From the NCBI GenBank assembly GCA_916613615.1, contig OU744736.1, positions 14,829,724-14,893,723 of the forward strand: a stretch of DNA of 64,000 nucleotides. Direction: 5' to 3'. Positions 13,509 through 25,800 of this stretch are shown here, one piece after another. Position 1 is the stretch's first letter. Each line of letters opens with the position of its first letter. The position numbers and the translations under genes are program-made. The notes beneath the pieces were generated by a model. It saw only the letters and a program-made list of their open reading frames with translations, made no database searches and was not told where the DNA came from. Source of the stretch: Steromphala cineraria (taxonomy: Eukaryota; Mollusca; Gastropoda; Trochida; Trochidae).

Positions 13509-15740
13509 CTTGAATCAAACGAGAAGTTCAATGCCCGTTTCGAAAAGGTTCGTTGGTAGCGCTACAAACAGACTTGAATGCTCCAGGGGAAGCAGGGACG
13601 TCAATCTGGAATCAACGGTCCCCAAAAAGTGTCAAACTCCAACGCTGCAATATTTTTGGTAGAATCGTTTGTGTAAATTTTATTACAGGATTGGGAACAG
13701 GGACTATTTCTATGATGTTGGGAGTGTGATTTCAGCAGGGGAATGTCTGTTTGATCAACTCGTAAAATAGAGAGGAAAGTTTTCGGATCGAGTTAACTTG
13801 TCATTTCCGATCCTCTGTGATGTAGGATACAGCTCCCCTCGGACAGATCATAGTTGAATTTCGAAGTGAGGAACGACTTTTGAATTGCACCCAGATCGAT
13901 GGATACTATTACGAAGAGAGGTTTATGAAGTGGAAACCTTGTAAGGTTCTGGGAAATATAAAGCATAAGTAGTAAAAATCATATTTTTATAAAATGTATT
14001 TTTCATATTTATTGTAAGTTATTGTAAAAATGTATCATTGGTAGAACCTTAGGGCATGTTTTGCAATTCTTATGGTTGTGCTTATTTTTAATCTTCTTTA
14101 TAGATATGAAATTTTTATTGAACTTGTTGAACTTGTTTTTGAAATGATTCCCTTGGGTTCAAATGTACCTAGCATCAGCATCAGTAAAGCTTTCCTTTTT
14201 AGAAATCTAGAAATGCATGTTTTTATTAAAATTGTATAAGTTTAAACAGGAAATGAAAATTATTTTTTTTGTCATGATTATGCAGAAAGGAGAAGTTTCC
14301 TAAAACAAATTGTATGTTATAAATGATAATCATTACAATATTAAAATAATAATGACCAATAATTGCTTTAAATAATCAAACTACAGTTATTATTCATTTT
14401 CTGAATGAACAATATCATTAAAATATTTGAATAAACCTAATAACAAATACACATTCAAAAATTACTGAATCCAGGAAAATTGAAGATGGAAGACTGTATT
14501 AAAGTTTAAACAAATAACAATTGTGTCTTTTTTATTCATTCAGAATCAAAGATAGACCTCAAAATACAAATATATGTATAAAAGTCACTGAATCAAAAGG
14601 ATAAGTGGTGCTTAGTCAATGAAAGTACTTCTATATTGAGAATTTAATCAAGCGTACAAATCGACGTAACGTTGAGGTCACCTTACGATACATAGACACG
14701 CAATGGTTATCATTAGTTGAGTCTTTTCTCTTTACGAGAGATTTACAATCATGGCCGCCTGTCAGAAAGGTCAAACTTTTGTTTCCGTCATTAAATATAA
14801 CTGACTGGATCTAGTAATCGAGGGTCACTAATACCGAAAGGATGACGATCTCGAAAGACATACAGACATTTTTGTTTGGATCAAAGAATGATGAAAGGAC
14901 TCGTCTGTTATAGACCGACAAACACTGCCTGTTGTTTTAATCAGCTAGACATCATTACTTCCAGTCAGTTAGGCCAATTTGGAGGATAAAATAAAACGGA
15001 AATTGTATTGGTTAGGATGCAAGTCGAAAAAATAGAAAAATCAATCTTGTACTAGAGCATTGTGGTAAAGTTGCATGTGATGTCGGATTGCGAATTGTAG
15101 TTGTGAGTGATACCTATGTACGTCATACACTTTCAAATTGTTGAACTTTAACCTTTGACCTTTTTCCTTTTGTAAAGTGTGAGGTGAATTTTACAATATT
15201 TTTGCGGTGTCCATGAGGAAATTATCCGAATAAACAAAACAGATTCAATTATGTAATTGTACAGATGTAAAATATTTAAGACTGCTAAACTTATTTTGCT
15301 AATATTATGCCAAAAAAGTGGGAAACATTTTTCTAGTTCTTTGAGAATCCAAAAAAGGACAATTTTTTTACACGTTAATCAAAAGTCAGTGAAGCATTAA
15401 AACATGGGTCCAAATTTGGAATATTTTGAATAACTTTGCTGATATTTGACCTTTTGATGTTTTTATAAAATTGTTAGTTTGTTTAGCTTGTTAATTTTTT
15501 GCTACTTTTTATGTTTTATCTAAAGAAATATGTGAAAGAGAGTAAATTATTTTTTTCACATTTTGATTAAAAGTTAGCGAGGCAGGGAGATGTATGTTCA
15601 ATTATAAAAGTTGTGATGTATACATACACGCCAGTTGACATTTACACTTTCAATTTGTTTAATTCTTGTTTTCTTTCTCTGAAAAAAGCATAGTTTTTAA
15701 GATATTTTGCAAATCTGTTGAAATGACTTTGCCGAGTTAT

Positions 15741-15966
15741 CACCTTGTTTTATTTAAAAGTTTCATACATATACAAAAAATTTGGAAAGATACAAAAGTA
15801 GAAAAGAGTTTTTTTTGCTTTTAAATATCAAAGATAGTTTGAAAGTCTAGTTTTCACCTTGTCTTATTTTAAAGTTTCATACATGTACAAAATATTGGAA
15901 ACATACAAAAAGTAGAAAAGAGAGCTTTTTTTCGCTTTGTAAATAACAAAGAAAGTTTGAAAATGT
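15741..15966. repeat. Two-copy tandem repeat, period 114 bp
   Basis: The copy starting at 15741 ('caccttgtttta') recurs at 15855 ('caccttgtctta'). It continues through 'agtttcatacat.tacaaaa', 'aagtagaaaagag' and 'aagtttgaaa'. Both copies are A/T-rich and carry stops in all frames. Confidence 0.75.
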
Positions 15967-16667
15967 AGTATGTTACAATCCCTGCAACAGTTTTTGTAGT
16001 TACCAAAATGGCTGTTTAACAATACAACACCATCGTCAAAAGCCTTTCTCATCTCCCGAGCTGAATTTCTGAAATCTTTTATTTGAAAGTAGAATATTCA
16101 TAGCTTTTCAGATCTGTTTATGTAAGATTGAAAAAAGGCTATGCTTTTCCATTATTCTGACCAATCTTCTTAAAAGTTTTTGTATTTCGTTGACATTCCT
16201 GAGTCATAACCAGCCTTTGATCTCACCAACCTGTCAACATAAGTGTATTCTATCGTTGAAGAAGCCATAAGTTTGTGTGATTTAGAAGAAATAATTTTCT
16301 TTGTAATCCAAGCTATTTTTTCAAATTTCAAGTCTTTATTGTCAGTTATTGTGATGACATTTTCAACAGAATCTTGGAATGAGTGTATGGTGCCAAGATT
16401 GTTAAGTCTTATGGTTCTGTATCTATGAAATGTAAATAAAGATCCTTTGTTCTTAAGACGTTGAATTTTGTTATGTTGGTAATTACAAGGACTTCGTATT
16501 TCAAGATTTAAGAAATCAAATCATAATTTTGCATTCTTGATTTGGCTTGCAAATTATTTTTAATTGAATTTTTAACAGATTGTTGAAAGAATATATGTTG
16601 TTACGTTTTGATTGTTCCATATCTCGGATATGTACATTAAGATCCTTTGTTCTTATAAATATATCAT

Positions 16668-17093
16668 TTTTAGCTTATCTGGCCTGTGAGGCCTGATGGG
16701 CTTATGGCATGGCATGGTGTCCGGCGTCTATCCGTCCGTAAATTTGTAGAATTTCGACTTCTTCTCCAGAACCACAAGGCCTAGAAAGCTGAAACTTTAT
16801 GTATAGACTCCTTGGCTAGTGAGGATTATAAATTGTAGCTTTGGTGGCCCTGTGGCCCCCAATAAGGGCCACAGGGGCCACGCCCTAAAAACCTATTTTC
16901 ATCTTCTTCTCCAGAACCGTAAGGCCTAGAAAGCTGAAACTTTATGTATAGACTCCTTGGCTAGTGAGGATTATAAGTTGTACCTTTGTTGGCCCTGTTG
17001 CCCCTAATAAGGGGGGAACCACATTGGCCACACCTTTAATCAAAATCAAATGTAAAGGCTGATGAGCTACAGAGCCAATGGCTCTATTTTTAG
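16668..17093. repeat. Bivalve-type interspersed repeat with internal duplication
   Basis: Two copies of a 145-bp block start at 16758 and 16903, each reading 'cttcttctccagaacc' then 'aaggcctagaaagctgaaac' and 'gactccttggctagtgagga'. The block is preceded by 'ggcatggtgtccggcgtcta' with 'tccgtccgt' and followed by 'gagctacagagccaatggct'. From general familiarity this kind of sequence is a very common dispersed repeat in bivalve genomes, and it is one reason for the taxonomic guess. No transposase or reverse-transcriptase coding is visible. Confidence 0.75.
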
Positions 17094-18084
17094 TTTTTGA
17101 TAACAAGAAATTTTATTTAATGACTTAAGAAATAAAATGAAACAATGTTTCCTTTTTAATCTGATATGCAAAGAATGGAATTGAATCTTGAATCTACCAT
17201 ATTTCTTCTAATAGTGATCTTAGTGAAACTGGTTTCCAGAACTTGTGGTAAAAATGCTGGTAAAGAAAAGGCTCCAATGTCTCAAAAAGCCTTCAGATAA
17301 TTATATGGAGAGCGGCTTGGGTTAAAAACTATTAAAAAAAACAGCATCTTCTTTAAATGCAAAGTGTGAAGAAACCTTTTTTTTTCAAAGCAGATGTCTG
17401 GTCTAGAATAATAAACTTTTGGCTGTTGGAAAAGATGTTTAAGAAATACAAAATACAGGCTTGATATTTGTTACTAACTTGGGTCATTTTGGTTTGTTTT
17501 AAGCAAAGCAATGGCAAAGGTAGACCAATTCTCCACAATTGAAGGGTAATGTTTCCCCAAAGCTAGTTAGTTTTCCTTTATCTTTTAGAAACAGCATTGT
17601 TTGCAATTAATTTTTAAATTATGTTTCAATCGAGATTTTCATTTATTTGCTGTTAAGTTTATTAATCAGATATTTGGCTTTTGTATAACAAAAGAAAATA
17701 AACTGGTAGGGCAAATATTTGAATTAATAGTTTGTAATGGAAAGATCCTTGGAAGCAACAATGATAAATCTATTCTAACTTTATTCTACAAAGAACCGAA
17801 CCAAAGACCTGAAAAGTTTGTGGGGCAATGGACATTTGAAACAAAATGGCTGCTAATGGATTCTTGCCTGTTCTAGATAAGTACAGACTTCCATTGACAG
17901 ATGTATTCTGTCCCCTGTTCTTGGATATAGACACGGCAGTCCACGAACATATTATCTCCGCTAGACAAAGTAAGACGTGACAGGTCCACAATACACTGAT
18001 GACCCACAATGCCACGTTTAGACGTACACGGAAATGGCAAAATGTCAAACTGGGCTTAATAGAAATAAAAAGGTTTCAGGAAAG
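17094..18084. other. Noncoding sequence
   Basis: No gene is supported. Short open frames on both strands near 17600-18050 overlap each other and show no known motif or convincing splice sites. Confidence 0.4.
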
Positions 18085-18640
18085 TATTCCAGTACCTACA
18101 GTGTTGAATGATGAAATGGTGTTGATGATTTGTTTGAGAGATGGACAGAGGGTATGTGTATAATGGTTTGATTTGGAAGAAAGGAAGGAAGGGGAGAAAG
18201 GTTGCTAATGATGAAACATTTTGGGCTGGATGGACAGAATGGAGAAATGTAGGACAGAAGGAATATTTATGACTAAATGATTTTGAAGGAAGGAAGATGG
18301 GAATGATGCTAATCATGAAAGATTTAGACAGGATGGACAGAATTGAGGAATGTAGGACAGAGAAGGAATAGATTATAATGGTTTAATTTGGACGGAAGGA
18401 AGGTTAGGAAAGTTGCTAATGATGAAAGAAGGAAAACAGCAGATATTGACATGACTGGACAGAAGGGAGAAATAAAATGAACAACTAGTGATATACTATC
18501 ATAGATTTGATTTGGAAGGAAGAACAGAGGGAAATGGTGCTGAATATGTGTAGTAGTGGCAAGGACAAAAGAATGGAGAAAATGACTGATTTGAATAAGT
18601 CAATAAGGGTTTTGATTTGGAAGAAAGGAAGGATCGAGAG
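18085..18640. repeat. Diverged tandem repeat, unit about 105-120 bp
   Basis: About four to five degenerate units share the order 'ttgctaatgatgaaa', 'ggatggacagaat.gagaaa', 'gtaggacag..ggaat' and 'ttgatttggaaggaagga'. Units begin near 18200, 18305, 18410 and 18535. The region runs directly into the purine tract that follows. Confidence 0.65.
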
Positions 18641-18654
18641 AGGGAAAATCAGGA

Positions 18655-19016
18655 AATGTCTTCCTGGTCTCCAATAGAGAGAGGGAGGGGGAAGAGAAAG
18701 AGATAGAGGAGAGGGAGAGAGAGGGGAAGGGAGAAGGGGAAGGAGGGAGAGAGAGATAGAGGGGTAGGGAGAGAGAGGGAGGGTAAGGAAAAAAGGGAGA
18801 GAGGGAGATAGAGAGGAGGGGGGAGAGAGAGAAAGTGAGAGAGGGAGGGGAAGGGAGAAAGGGAGAGAGAGAGAGAGATAGAGAGGTAGGGAGAGAGAGA
18901 GGGAGGGTAAGGGAAAAAGGGAGAGAGATAGAGGTGGGAGGGAGAGAGAGAGGGAGGGTAAGGGAAAAAGGGAGGGAGGGATGGAGGAAGGAAGCGGGGG
19001 AGAGAGACTCTCTCTA
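18655..19016. repeat. Purine (GA/GGA) microsatellite tract
   Basis: Nearly uninterrupted purines on the plus strand for about 360 bp, built from GAGA, GGAG and AGATAG units. Longer blocks with 'gggagagagagagggagggtaa' character repeat three times. A mirror-symmetric polypurine tract of this kind can form intramolecular triplex DNA. The open frame rich in Arg, Glu and Gly that it creates is a repeat artefact. Confidence 0.9.
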
Positions 19017-20690
19017 GGTTATAAAAAAGTCATGAATTTGAAAAGAAGTTTTATTTCGAATGTGGACTGACGCCTTTAAAAAACTCATTTCAAGATAATT
19101 TCCCCTTTTCTTGAATGCCAATCCTCTAAATGACTCTTTTGGACTGTATATTTCAAGAGTCTGCCCAATCTCTTCTAGAGGTTGATGTTTTGAAGAGAAA
19201 CTGATGCTAATGTTGTGGTAATGTTCCTGGCTGATTAGCTACTATCAAATTCCAATTTTCAATAGGTTATTTTGAAGACAATGGAGCAATTATTGATTAA
19301 ACAATTGATGATCTATCAGCTCCGAGTCCTTAGCTATGTACCGGGAATTAGCTTTTTTAAGCTTGCTAAATCTTGGCTAATTAAGCACATAGCAATGACT
19401 TCTGTAATTAATCTTGAAGACAGATAGTGTCAGTCATGCAACTTTGACGTATTTCAGACACAAGTTTCTCTTTTAGTATTTTCAGAGTTGTGAGGTAAGT
19501 AGTATATCGCTCGCTCCAGCTGCCTTCCTTGTTAATAATGCAATAATTACTTTCAGAGTGATCTCCCTTGGGGTGGCTATGATTATATGTATCTTTTTCT
19601 ACCACGGAAATAAGAAATAAAGCATAGACTGTACATTTCTCAATGTCTGTTTAAACAATGCACACCAATTTTGCATACACTGAAGAATGCAAGTTTTAAC
19701 GGAAATTGCTGTTGGTTTGTTCTGTTATTATCCATAATCGGAGCAAAGCAAAACAATTAGCAGCCATTTTTGTGAGAAGGCAGCCTTTTTCTGGATATTT
19801 CAAGGGATTGAATGAAATAGGATCTGCAATTATAAAGTTATGCTTAAATGAGAAAATGTATCATATGATTTTGAAGAAAATTGCGCATATTTGTGAAATG
19901 CAACAATTCACATTTGTTTGGTTAAAGTCATATGATACATTTCCTTAGATAATATTCTCAATATGATATATTCCTTTTGTTTTGATTCCTGTACTTTGCC
20001 AATTTCCAATGGAATGGCATTGACAACGATTGTGTATATAGTCTCCATTGCGTTGCACCCTTCATCGTTCAAATGAAGACTTTTAATATATTGAACTAAA
20101 ATTCGAGATACATTTTACTTTTATGGCAATATTGAACTCGCATATTGTGATACAAACATTTCAATATTTCAAATAAAAACTTTGTATAAAGAAAAAATCT
20201 GACTAATTCAGGGACATATTTTTTCCAATATATTTCAATTTCAAATCAAAATGAAAGAATTCAACATGTATTGATCATTTTCCGGAGTCTTGCTTATCAA
20301 AATAATTGAATACTGGTAAAGCAGCTGTGAACAGTTGTCTCCCAAACAGTACATTCAGAGAAAACCAGCAAGCTTCCATTTTATTGGATAACAATTTTTG
20401 TTATGTTGTGTGGTAAATAGGTTTTATGAGCCTGGCTTAGGAGGGTAATATTGATATGTGGTAAAGCTTTTTCAGCTTGATCCTATGATACGGCGCCATT
20501 GAAACGGGTTAATGCGATTTTTCTGTACTTTGCAGCAGACAATGTCATATACAGATAATACTCGTTGATTTGCCTTTTGATATTCAAATGTATCATATTT
20601 TGATTGCATATTCATCTCAATAAAGCATTGCAGTTGTGAAGTGTTGAAAACATTCTTTCATAGATGTGGGTCTTTCATTATGTCATCAGA
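19017..20690. other. Noncoding sequence
   Basis: No gene supported. The stretch ends at the tandem tRNA-like array. I see no RNA gene, long inverted repeat or splice-flanked open frame. Confidence 0.4.
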
Positions 20691-21110
20691 TATGGCTCAG
20701 TCATGAATTGGTTAGCTGCTGAATGAAAAGTCTCGGGTTTGAATCTTCGGAAAATAGGATTGTGTTGACGTATGGTTTTTTGATTGTAACTTTCTTTAGA
20801 CATTGCTGAATCATGAATTGGTTAGTTGCTGAATGAAAAGTCTCGAGTTTGAATCTGGGAAAATAGGAAGTTGACGTATGGTTTTTTGATTATAACTTTC
20901 TTTAGATATGGCTGAATCATGAATTGGTTAGTTGCTGAATGTTTGAGTCTTGAGTTTGATTCTGAAAAATAAGAGTAAGTCAACTTAATTATGGTGTTTT
21001 GAATATAACTTTTATAGACAAGGCTCAAACATGGAGTGGTTAGATACTGAATGAAAAATCTGAGTTCAAAACGTGGAAATAAAAAAAAAAGTTACGTTGT
21101 TTGAATATCT
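20691..21110 (+). repeat. Tandem array of tRNA-like (SINE-head) units
   Basis: Four units start near 20691, 20801, 20906 and 21018 (periods about 110, 105 and 112). Each begins with an A-box-like 'tggctcagtcatgaattggt' or a variant. About 30 bases later comes a degenerate B box ('gggtttgaatc', 'gagtttgaatc', 'gagtttgattc'). A T run of 4-6 follows, as in a polymerase III terminator. The first three units are the most alike and the fourth is decayed. They look like repeated heads of a tRNA-derived SINE, or tRNA-like pseudogenes amplified in tandem. They do not fold into convincing functional tRNAs, because the B boxes depart from GGTTCGAATCC. Confidence 0.65.
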
Positions 21111-21269
21111 TTACTTCATAATAATGTCTTCATTATATATAGTTTTATGTTTGAATCATGAATGTATGGTTTACTCTGAATATAGATCTGAAAATTGATA
21201 TTTCAATGGTGTAAATTGATGATGTCATTTAATGTCTTTCTTTTGTTTTTTCATATGTGAACCAAATAT

Positions 21270-21345
21270 TGTTTTCGTAGCTCAGTAGGTAAATTGTTTG
21301 CCAACAGTATTGTTGACAGGGTTCGTATCCTACTTAATTTTTTTT
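21270..21345 (+). repeat. tRNA-like SINE remnant
   Basis: An A-box-like 'gtagctcagtaggt' (from 21277) is followed about 30 bases later by the B-box-like 'gggttcgtatcc' (21319-21330). The arms do not pair well enough for a functional tRNA. It lies shortly downstream of the tandem tRNA-like array and may be related to it. Confidence 0.5.
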
Positions 21346-22769
21346 CGAAATTTGTGTCTTAATTCTAGGAAATTAACAAGTGTATTTGTTTATGTTGGTT
21401 TCATTCACACATATCATCCACAAAGCTGTCATTTCTCAAAAAAGTACACAAGACAATAGTTTTGGTGTGACCATATTGATGTTATGATCTACAATACTAA
21501 ATATGAAGATATTCATGAGTTTGAAAAAAGCCAGAATATTCATATAGTATATATATATATACAACCTATGTTCCTGATAAACAACAGAAAGTATTTGACT
21601 TAAAAACCTTATGATAACTTTTTTCTAACTTAATCAAGTTCAATCTATTTTAATTTTCTCTGGTAGTTTTTTTTCTTGATTTTGTAAATTGAAACATTTT
21701 GTTTGTAATATTTTTTTATTCACATACACATACACATGCTATTAATTTCTATTTTTATATTTTATAACAACTTTAAGTTTTTTATGTCAAAAAGAGCTGT
21801 TACGATAAGAAATAATGCTGTTTCCAATTTAGTTTAAAATGTGAAACATTAAAGTTTCTCTCATTGCAAAAAAGCTTTGGATTACATCACACCATATTTT
21901 ATTGCTCTAAGAACATTTCAGATAAAGTTTTCATAAGATATATAAGATAGCATTTAAAATACTTTTCGATATTAAAATGGATATTTATTTTTTAACAAAT
22001 GGAACGGATTCTAGTAATAAACTAATTTAATTTGATATGTTTCATTTTTCGGTAGCTAAAAACTGAATCGAGATTCTTTTGACTTACTTTGGAAGCATTA
22101 AGCAGTTTAATGATGCCTAAGGATTTGGTATTTCAAGAAAATATAGAAAGTTACACCAAATTTTTAAATTATGGAACTTTGTATTATTTTTGTGTACGAT
22201 TTAAAAATCTTTGATATTTGGTTTCATGGAAATGATTTTAACATATAACAATAGTTCAGCAGTTGTCATATCATTCTTTGATAAGGAAATATTTTGTTCT
22301 ATGATCCCAGTTTTATTGCTGAACTCATCGAAGCTGATAAGATTTTATTTCTCTAATCTCTCTAAGTATACTGTGCAATATGAAATATGCATGTGATTTG
22401 GGCACGTGCTCTACGTCCGCCCACTGAGCGACCTGCAATGAATACCAGATCTAAAGGATCCACTCTTTGTTATTTCGTACGGCAACGTTTTATGACTTGT
22501 GGCACTAAATGATTAATTTTGGTAATGATTTTCTTACTAATGATTGTCTTTGTGACCTGTCCATCCCAACACACTTTTCTATCTTTGTTTTTATGGCAAC
22601 ACTTCTCCAAACGCGATCTACGTCTTTGAAGTCATCCCTTTTCTGTTGTTCTAGTACATTTTTCGGACCGACATCATTTGAACATTTTTCTCACTTGATT
22701 CTGTAATATTTACTTTTCTTCATTTTTGGCTGTTTTTGTCTCTATCCTTTTTGTCATAGCCATTATGCA
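21346..22769. other. AT-rich noncoding sequence
   Basis: No gene supported. The stretch is strongly A/T-rich, with a short AT microsatellite near 21548. Short open frames at 22211-22706 lack motifs. Confidence 0.4.
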
Positions 22770-22840
22770 TAGCCATCATAGCTCACTTGGTAGAGTGTCA
22801 GCTCACAAACTTCAAGGTCTTGGTTATTTCCAACTGTATC
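22770..22840 (+). repeat. tRNA-like SINE remnant
   Basis: 'tagctcacttggtagagtg' at about 22779 resembles a tRNA D-arm and A box. The downstream 'ggtcttggttatttcc' is a poor B box. This is probably a decayed tRNA-derived SINE head. A 160-codon open frame begins inside it and runs to 23269, but shows no recognisable domain. Confidence 0.4.
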
Positions 22841-25800
22841 ATAAACTGGATAGTTTGTAATTGTGTGTTGTTGGCAGCCTCTTGGCAAGTCGATAAAATG
22901 TTGCTAGCAGAATATCTTTGTGGCCCCAAAGGTTTACTAGTTTCACAAATCTTCCATTTCCAGTCTCAGTTTTTTGGGGCCTTTCCTCTTTTGTTAACTG
23001 CTTATATATTAATTCATAATCTTTCAAAGGCATTTAGAAGTAGAAAAATAATAATAGGATACCAAAATGTTCTATATAGCAAAAATAATGTAAGCAGCCT
23101 CAAGTTATTATGCATGTTTCATTCTTCATCATATGAAGGACTAGGGAATAGTATAAATAATCATATGTATATACAAAAGGTAGACTTGTTAAGATCAACC
23201 ATGTTCTACTGGATAGGAACTCGATCCACTGGGGGTTTCCCCTGCACAAGGTTCACAAAGCTCATTTAGCCAATCATATGCATGTAAACAGATGCTCTCA
23301 GTACCTGATGCTAGCAACAATAAGCTCCTGTGTACATTCTTTTTACATGGTCTCTGTTATATTTTGTTTTAAATGTGATGATGTGATTGGTCAGCTAGTG
23401 ACTAGGTTTTGTCTCTTTTAAACTGTTACAGAACACATGTTTATACAAGCTGTCATCAGACCATATAAACAGGAATCGAACAAGTTTGTATCCTAGGCGG
23501 GTTATATTTCAAAAATTAAATTTAAGCTTCGGAACACCAGCACTTGGCACAAATGGTGCATTTTCATGATAACTTTTTTAATTCAGAAAATATTGATTTT
23601 CTTGTTTTGTTATATTAGAATTTTACGGATGTTATCAAAACAAATGTGATGTTTTATGTGAACAAACACAAACAAAAAATGACATTGCAAACATTTTATT
23701 CCAGTCGTGGTGAACTATGTACATGATCAGCCATAAATTCAAAAAATAAGTTATTTCACAAAAAAATGAAATCATAACATTGTCTGTCATAGGTGTACAA
23801 CACAGACAGATTTTTGTTTGTTTTATACAAATACAGAATATTGACATGTTTACTTTTGTTTACAAAAAGCTCTTTCCACTCCAACCTGTACACAATAGAT
23901 TCTGAACAGCGAGACAAAGGTGCAAACATTCATTCACTCACACAGATAAGTCTAATGCAATTTTAATTAAAAAATCTGAGATTTTAAAAAACATTAATCA
24001 TAAGAGTTCAAATTTAAGGATTTTATCATTTGTGACTCATGTCTTTAATATTTGCTTATGATTTTATCAATTTGAATAGTCTCGTTTTTTTACTGAATTG
24101 ATCGTTGTATAAAGCATATTATATTTTGGTTGAATGCAACCGCTATGATTGTTAGGGTTCAATTTAATTAAGTAGATATAAAATGCAAATTATTACAACT
24201 GTTCCATTGATTGTCACATAACTCATTTAAACACTTTTTAAATATTTAAGTAAATATCTTCAGGTTTAAAAGCTGATTTAAAAAACATTCAATTGTTTTT
24301 GATAATTAAATTCTACAGATACAATCGTTCACTCGTTCTTTCACTCATCATGTAAATAGCACTTACTTTGAGATCTTGCTGAATGCAAGCTTTTACACAG
24401 ACCGAAGGAGGTATAAGATAGGTAATATTCAACAGTCATAAGAAACCAATAGACAATCAATGTGTATATACAGTGAAATGTAAAGAAAAAAGATTCAACA
24501 AAAAAATGCAAAAACACTTATAAAGTCTTAATGAAGTATCTAAATATTTATCTTTGTAACATTTAGAATTTAAGCAAAAATTAGATGTAGATTCCTTTAT
24601 TAAAATAATAATTTTTACTTATTGTATAAAATTTTACTGTCATAGCTCTTATGAATTCAATTAATTAACTCATATTCTGATCAATATTTCTTTTGCCAAT
24701 TTTATTTATGACTACTCTATCACTTTTTGGTTTTATTGTCATATACGTAAAATTTGACATGGATACCTTGGTATTTTATGAAGGACTGCACACATAAGCC
24801 AAAGTGTTGATGATTCCTAACTCTCAATAAAAATCATTTCAGAGTTTGCAATTTGAGATTTATATTAATACATTTCTAAATAATGCCTATTAAATCTTTA
24901 TTATAGAAATATATTTCATCAGCTTTGATAATATCTGATATTCTAGTATTACTGTATCATCTGTTTATTACAAGTGTTTCAACATAGTATGTGATTGTTA
25001 CTGTATTTTATGTGAGTTTTACTTTATTAGCCCTGTATATAGAAACTGGTTATATTCAACAGCTTCTTCTGAAATACATGAATCATTCTACAACCATTTC
25101 CAGAGATTTTATCGTCAGAACCAACCTTTGATGCGCCATCTTTTATTAACGGCTGATTTCTTGATAACATTTTCTTTGTTGCTTTATTTGAGTGTTGGAT
25201 GTAATAAAAAGTCATATTTCATTGTTTCAAGATTTTAAGCAAGTATAATTCTAAAGTATATGAAACAATGTTTTAATTTGTAGAGAAGGGGAAACAGAAT
25301 GTAATATATACAATACATTTATCAAGAATATTAGCAAGATAACTAAGTAAAAAAATTCATTTTCACTAAAAATTTAAAAATATTATAAATATCTGTTTGA
25401 AAAAAAGGTTAATTTACTATATCATATTTTGTTTAATAAAATGTTAAAAGTATGAAAAAAGGTTTCTACTTTTATTCAAATTCAATATTATTCGTTAGTA
25501 TGCAATATTTTGGTATTATGTCTATAATCTAGGATTATGCTCCTAATATTTAATAGAATTATGTACATGATTATTTCATGAGATTCACGAGTAATAAGGA
25601 ATATATCAGATTATGTAACATGAAACGTCATGTAATGATGACATCGTATGAATGAAATGACAAACCTAGATGGCTAATCCAATTTGTTATCAAAATCCTT
25701 CTAACATTATTCACAAAAATGTACAGTTAAGTCAATAAATATGTACCATTACATATTCGATAGGCAAAATAGCATATATCAACAAATATAACTTGCCTCG

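Larger units (their letters stand above)
12912..16667. other. Noncoding sequence with two local duplications
   Basis: No gene supported. The duplications at 13145-13508 and 15741-15966 are listed separately. Patches at about 13520-13940 and 14640-15080 are less AT-rich and look like ordinary unique DNA. I see nothing in them that proves a function. Confidence 0.4.

Noticed and set aside
18835..19017. Arg/Glu/Gly-rich open frame
   Set aside because: Created by the GA-rich tract.
22787..23269. 160-codon plus-strand open frame
   Set aside because: Begins inside a tRNA-like SINE remnant, AT-driven composition, no domain or splice support.
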